Shown here one piece after another: positions 63,435 to 64,000 of a DNA stretch of 64,000 nt. The notes beneath the pieces were generated by a model. The model was given only the letters and a program-made list of their open reading frames with translations, was not told the origin of the DNA and made no database searches. The stretch covers positions 362,123 through 426,122 of the forward strand of contig NZ_BMJM01000001.1 in NCBI RefSeq assembly GCF_014643455.1, given 5' to 3'. The stretch comes from Sandarakinorhabdus glacialis (GTDB lineage: Bacteria; Pseudomonadota; Alphaproteobacteria; Sphingomonadales; Sphingomonadaceae). Both the position numbers and the translations under genes were made by a program. Positions within the stretch are counted from its first letter, which is position 1. Each line of letters opens with the position of its first letter.

Positions 63435-64000
63435 CATGCCGCGCGTGAGGCTAGCCAGCGTTCGAGCCATTTGATCGTATAATTCCCGTCGATGAAGTCG
63501 GGATCCTCGATAATTGCCTGCTGGAGCGGAATTGTCGTCTTGGGGCCGTGGATGACGAATTCCTCGAGGGCGCGGCGCAGGCGCATGAGAGCGTCGTTGC
63601 GGTTGGCGCCGTAGACGATGAGCTTGGCGATCAGCGAGTCGTAATATGGCGGGATGCGGTATCCATCGTACAGCGCGCTGTCGACGCGGACATGAAGCCC
63701 GCCGGGGGCGTGGAAATCGGTGACGCGGCCGGGGGAGGGGGCGAAAGTGACCGGATCCTCGGCGTTTATGCGGCATTCGATGGCATGGCCTTCGAAGCGA
63801 ATTTGTTCTTGGGTGACGCTGAGCGGCAGGCCGGCGGCGATGCGGATCTGTTCGCGGACGAGGTCGATGCCGGTTATGGCCTCGGTGACGGGATGTTCGA
63901 CCTGGAGGCGGGTGTTCATCTCGATGAAGTAGAATTTGCCGTCTTCGTAGAGGAATTCCATGGTGCCGGCGCCGCGGTACTTGAGCTTGGCGACGGCTTG
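63434..64000 (-). CDS. accC: Acetyl-CoA carboxylase biotin carboxylase subunit (C-terminal part)
   Basis: The C-terminal ~188 residues of AccC are visible; the gene enters from the right edge on the minus strand, so the start is missing. Motifs: [40 protein letters not shown] (catalytic Glu/Arg region), [20 protein letters not shown] and [24 protein letters not shown], ending in ...[10 protein letters not shown]. This is the fatty-acid synthesis carboxylase, distinct from liuD at 48-50 kb. The order accC-aat is conserved in alphaproteobacteria. Confidence 0.97.
   Translation of the reverse strand, partial: QAVAKLKYRGAGTMEFLYEDGKFYFIEMNTRLQVEHPVTEAITGIDLVREQIRIAAGLPLSVTQEQIRFEGHAIECRINAEDPVTFAPSPGRVTDFHAPGGLHVRVDSALYDGYRIPPYYDSLIAKLIVYGANRNDALMRLRRALEEFVIHGPKTTIPLQQAIIEDPDFIDGNYTIKWLERWLASRAA

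Overview
This is a GC-rich (visibly well over 60% G+C) chromosomal segment from an alphaproteobacterium, almost certainly Sphingomonadales. The signs are: conserved sphingomonad/alphaproteobacterial blocks (proS-lolC-lolD-dnaE; rpsB-tsf-pyrH-frr-uppS-cdsA-dxr-rseP-bamA-skp-fabZ; asd-NDUFA12-mlaD-DUF2155 facing aat and accC), an Oar-like TonB-dependent receptor, UrcA- and DUF6356-type small proteins, and a bamA-skp-fabZ cluster without lpxD/lpxA, as expected for an outer membrane built on glycosphingolipids. I see no prophage, transposase, integron or CRISPR array.

Layout. 1-5.3 kb: a gene end of unknown function, a CaiB/BaiF CoA-transferase broken by two compensating frameshifts, an OprB-type porin, a tyrosine-phosphatase-like protein and an AcuI/YhdH-type reductase. 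5.3-11.2 kb: heme oxygenase, HemD-like protein, PaaI thioesterase, YghU-type GST, a GAF/HisKA_2 sensor kinase, a class-C beta-lactamase-fold hydrolase and a DUF6356 protein. 11.3-15.1 kb: tRNA-Val(TAC), then a large TonB-dependent receptor preceded by a perfect Pho box. 15.2-21.1 kb: Lrp/AsnC regulator, trxB, LysR regulator, a candidate C-rich-loop small RNA with a strong terminator, a CAT-anticodon tRNA, a UPF0104-type membrane protein, MOSC protein, a short leader-like gene with an extended Shine-Dalgarno, and enoyl-CoA hydratase. 21.1-29.5 kb: a structured leader or sRNA on the minus strand, then proS, lolC/E, lolD, dnaE and glutaminase. 29.6-32.5 kb: CYP153-type P450 with its ferredoxin, then a PQQ sugar dehydrogenase.

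32.8-43.7 kb is the long translation, isoprenoid and envelope operon from rpsB to fabZ, where many genes overlap by 1-4 nt and are probably translationally coupled. 43.8-51.2 kb (minus strand) holds an EamA transporter, M20 peptidase, mobA and leucine-catabolism genes (isovaleryl-CoA dehydrogenase, methylcrotonyl-CoA carboxylase biotin subunit, methylglutaconyl-CoA hydratase; the carboxyltransferase subunit is not here). 51.3-58.2 kb: LOG-family protein, polA, a metallo-beta-lactamase-fold protein, leuD, UrcA-like protein and leuB. 58.3-64 kb: DUF502 protein, an SDF-family symporter lacking the NMDGT motif, asd, NDUFA12, mlaD, DUF2155, aat and the end of accC, which runs off the window.

The most interesting material is between genes: (i) a roughly 200-nt candidate sRNA at 17.85-18.05 kb with three stem-loops exposing C-rich, anti-Shine-Dalgarno-like loops; (ii) a minus-strand junction-plus-terminator RNA at 21.16-21.32 kb, upstream of an enoyl-CoA hydratase; (iii) a 21-codon reading frame at 20.15 kb behind a 12-nt complement to the 16S rRNA tail; (iv) the Pho box at 11.56 kb; and (v) three families of dispersed palindromic intergenic repeats. 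None of these RNAs could be tested here by expression data or covariance search.
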